This document shows positions 4,814 through 5,208 of a stretch of 5,208 nucleotides of DNA, piece by piece. Position 1 is the first letter of the stretch. Every line of letters starts with the position of its first letter. The DNA lies in contig JABHXI010000138.1 in assembly GCA_018657375.1 (NCBI GenBank), positions 1-5,208 of the forward strand, in the 5' to 3' direction. The notes under the pieces are model-generated. The model had not been told where the DNA came from. It saw only the letters and a list, made by a program, of their open reading frames with translations, and made no database searches. The DNA comes from Candidatus Nitrosopumilus sp. Lineage in GTDB: Archaea; Thermoproteota; Nitrososphaeria; Nitrososphaerales; Nitrosopumilaceae. Made by a program: the position numbers and the translations under genes.

Positions 4814-5208
4814 ATGGTTGATGTGATTATAAGAGAACTAGAAGAAAAAGATTTTAAAAATGGATTTCTTACCACGTTGGATGTTTTACGAGAAACTAGT
4901 GGTATAAGTGAGGATAAAGCATTAGAAATTTTTAAGAAAATAAAATTAAATCCAGAACACGTCATAATTGTTGCAGAAATTGAAGGCAGAGTGATTGGTT
5001 CCGCAACGCTTCTAATTGAACCTAAATTTATTCACCAGGGAGGAATTGTAGGACACATAGAGGATGTTGTCGTAGACAGAAAATTCCAGAGCAAAAAAAT
5101 TGGGGAAAAAATCATAACCCATGTGTTAGAACTTGCAAAAAATCATGGGTGCTATAAGACAATTCTAGATTGTTCAGATAGCGTTAAACCATTTTATGAA
5201 AAATTGGG
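4814..5208 (+). CDS. GNA1-like GNAT acetyltransferase, probable glucosamine-6-phosphate N-acetyltransferase (partial at right edge)
   Basis: The ATG at 4814 follows the previous stop by two bases, and 131 full codons are visible before the window ends inside the next codon (GG-, glycine). The protein is a GCN5-related acetyltransferase using acetyl-CoA. Diagnostic features are VIGSATL (60-66), GHIEDVVVD (80-88), the acetyl-CoA loop QSKKIG (92-97), HGCYKTILDCSD (111-122), and FYEKLG (127-132). The order IEDVVV / GCYK-ILDC / FYEKLGF is the hallmark of eukaryotic GNA1, which converts glucosamine-6-phosphate to GlcNAc-6-phosphate on the way to UDP-GlcNAc. Relatives are about 150 residues, so only some 15-25 residues are missing. 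The tight spacing with the nucleotidyltransferase argues for one operon and one pathway. The exact substrate is inferred from motif similarity; another amino-sugar phosphate or an unrelated small amine is possible. Confidence 0.85.
   Translation, partial: MVDVIIRELEEKDFKNGFLTTLDVLRETSGISEDKALEIFKKIKLNPEHVIIVAEIEGRVIGSATLLIEPKFIHQGGIVGHIEDVVVDRKFQSKKIGEKIITHVLELAKNHGCYKTILDCSDSVKPFYEKL

Noticed and set aside
4738..4965. Minus-strand ORF across the nucleotidyltransferase/GNA1 junction
   Set aside because: Serine/phenylalanine-rich antisense reading of two well-supported genes; no independent support.

Overview
The window reads as a piece of an ammonia-oxidising archaeon of the Nitrosopumilus type (Thaumarchaeota/Nitrososphaerota). 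This is inferred from strong AT-richness, lysine/asparagine-rich proteins, very compact spacing, TATA-like boxes about 25 bp before several start codons (leaderless genes), a short-form ThiC and a ThiD-ThiN fusion typical of archaea. No database search was possible.

Layout, left to right. Bases 1-292 (+) are the C-terminal end of a protein resembling archaeal prephenate dehydrogenase (TyrA). Bases about 301-701 (+) hold a decayed Nudix hydrolase: the fold signature is readable in one frame, but there is no start, an in-frame TGA, and a damaged Nudix box. Bases 684-2012 (-) are thiC. Bases 2013-2240 are a spacer with the thiC promoter and a possible 38-codon ORF (2138-2254, +). Bases 2241-2468 and 2465-2656 (both -) are two small, translationally overlapping genes; the upstream one encodes a zinc ribbon and the downstream one an acidic helical protein of unknown function. 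Bases 2756-4054 (+) encode ThiD-ThiN. Bases 4110-4811 (+) encode a sugar-1-phosphate nucleotidyltransferase. From 4814 to beyond the right edge (+) lies a GNA1-like N-acetyltransferase.

How they fit together. ThiC makes HMP-phosphate. The ThiD domain phosphorylates it to HMP-pyrophosphate, and the ThiN domain joins that to the thiazole phosphate to give thiamine phosphate. The window therefore carries the pyrimidine branch and the condensation step of vitamin B1 synthesis, but no thiazole-forming enzyme and no ThiL. I found no TPP riboswitch. The last two genes, two bases apart, suggest amino-sugar nucleotide synthesis with acetylation at the GlcN-6-phosphate stage, the eukaryote-like order. 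The points most worth checking are the Nudix pseudogene, the uncharacterised zinc-ribbon/acidic-protein pair inside the thiamine locus, and the nucleotidyltransferase/GNA1 pair. I see no tRNA, rRNA, CRISPR array or insertion sequence.
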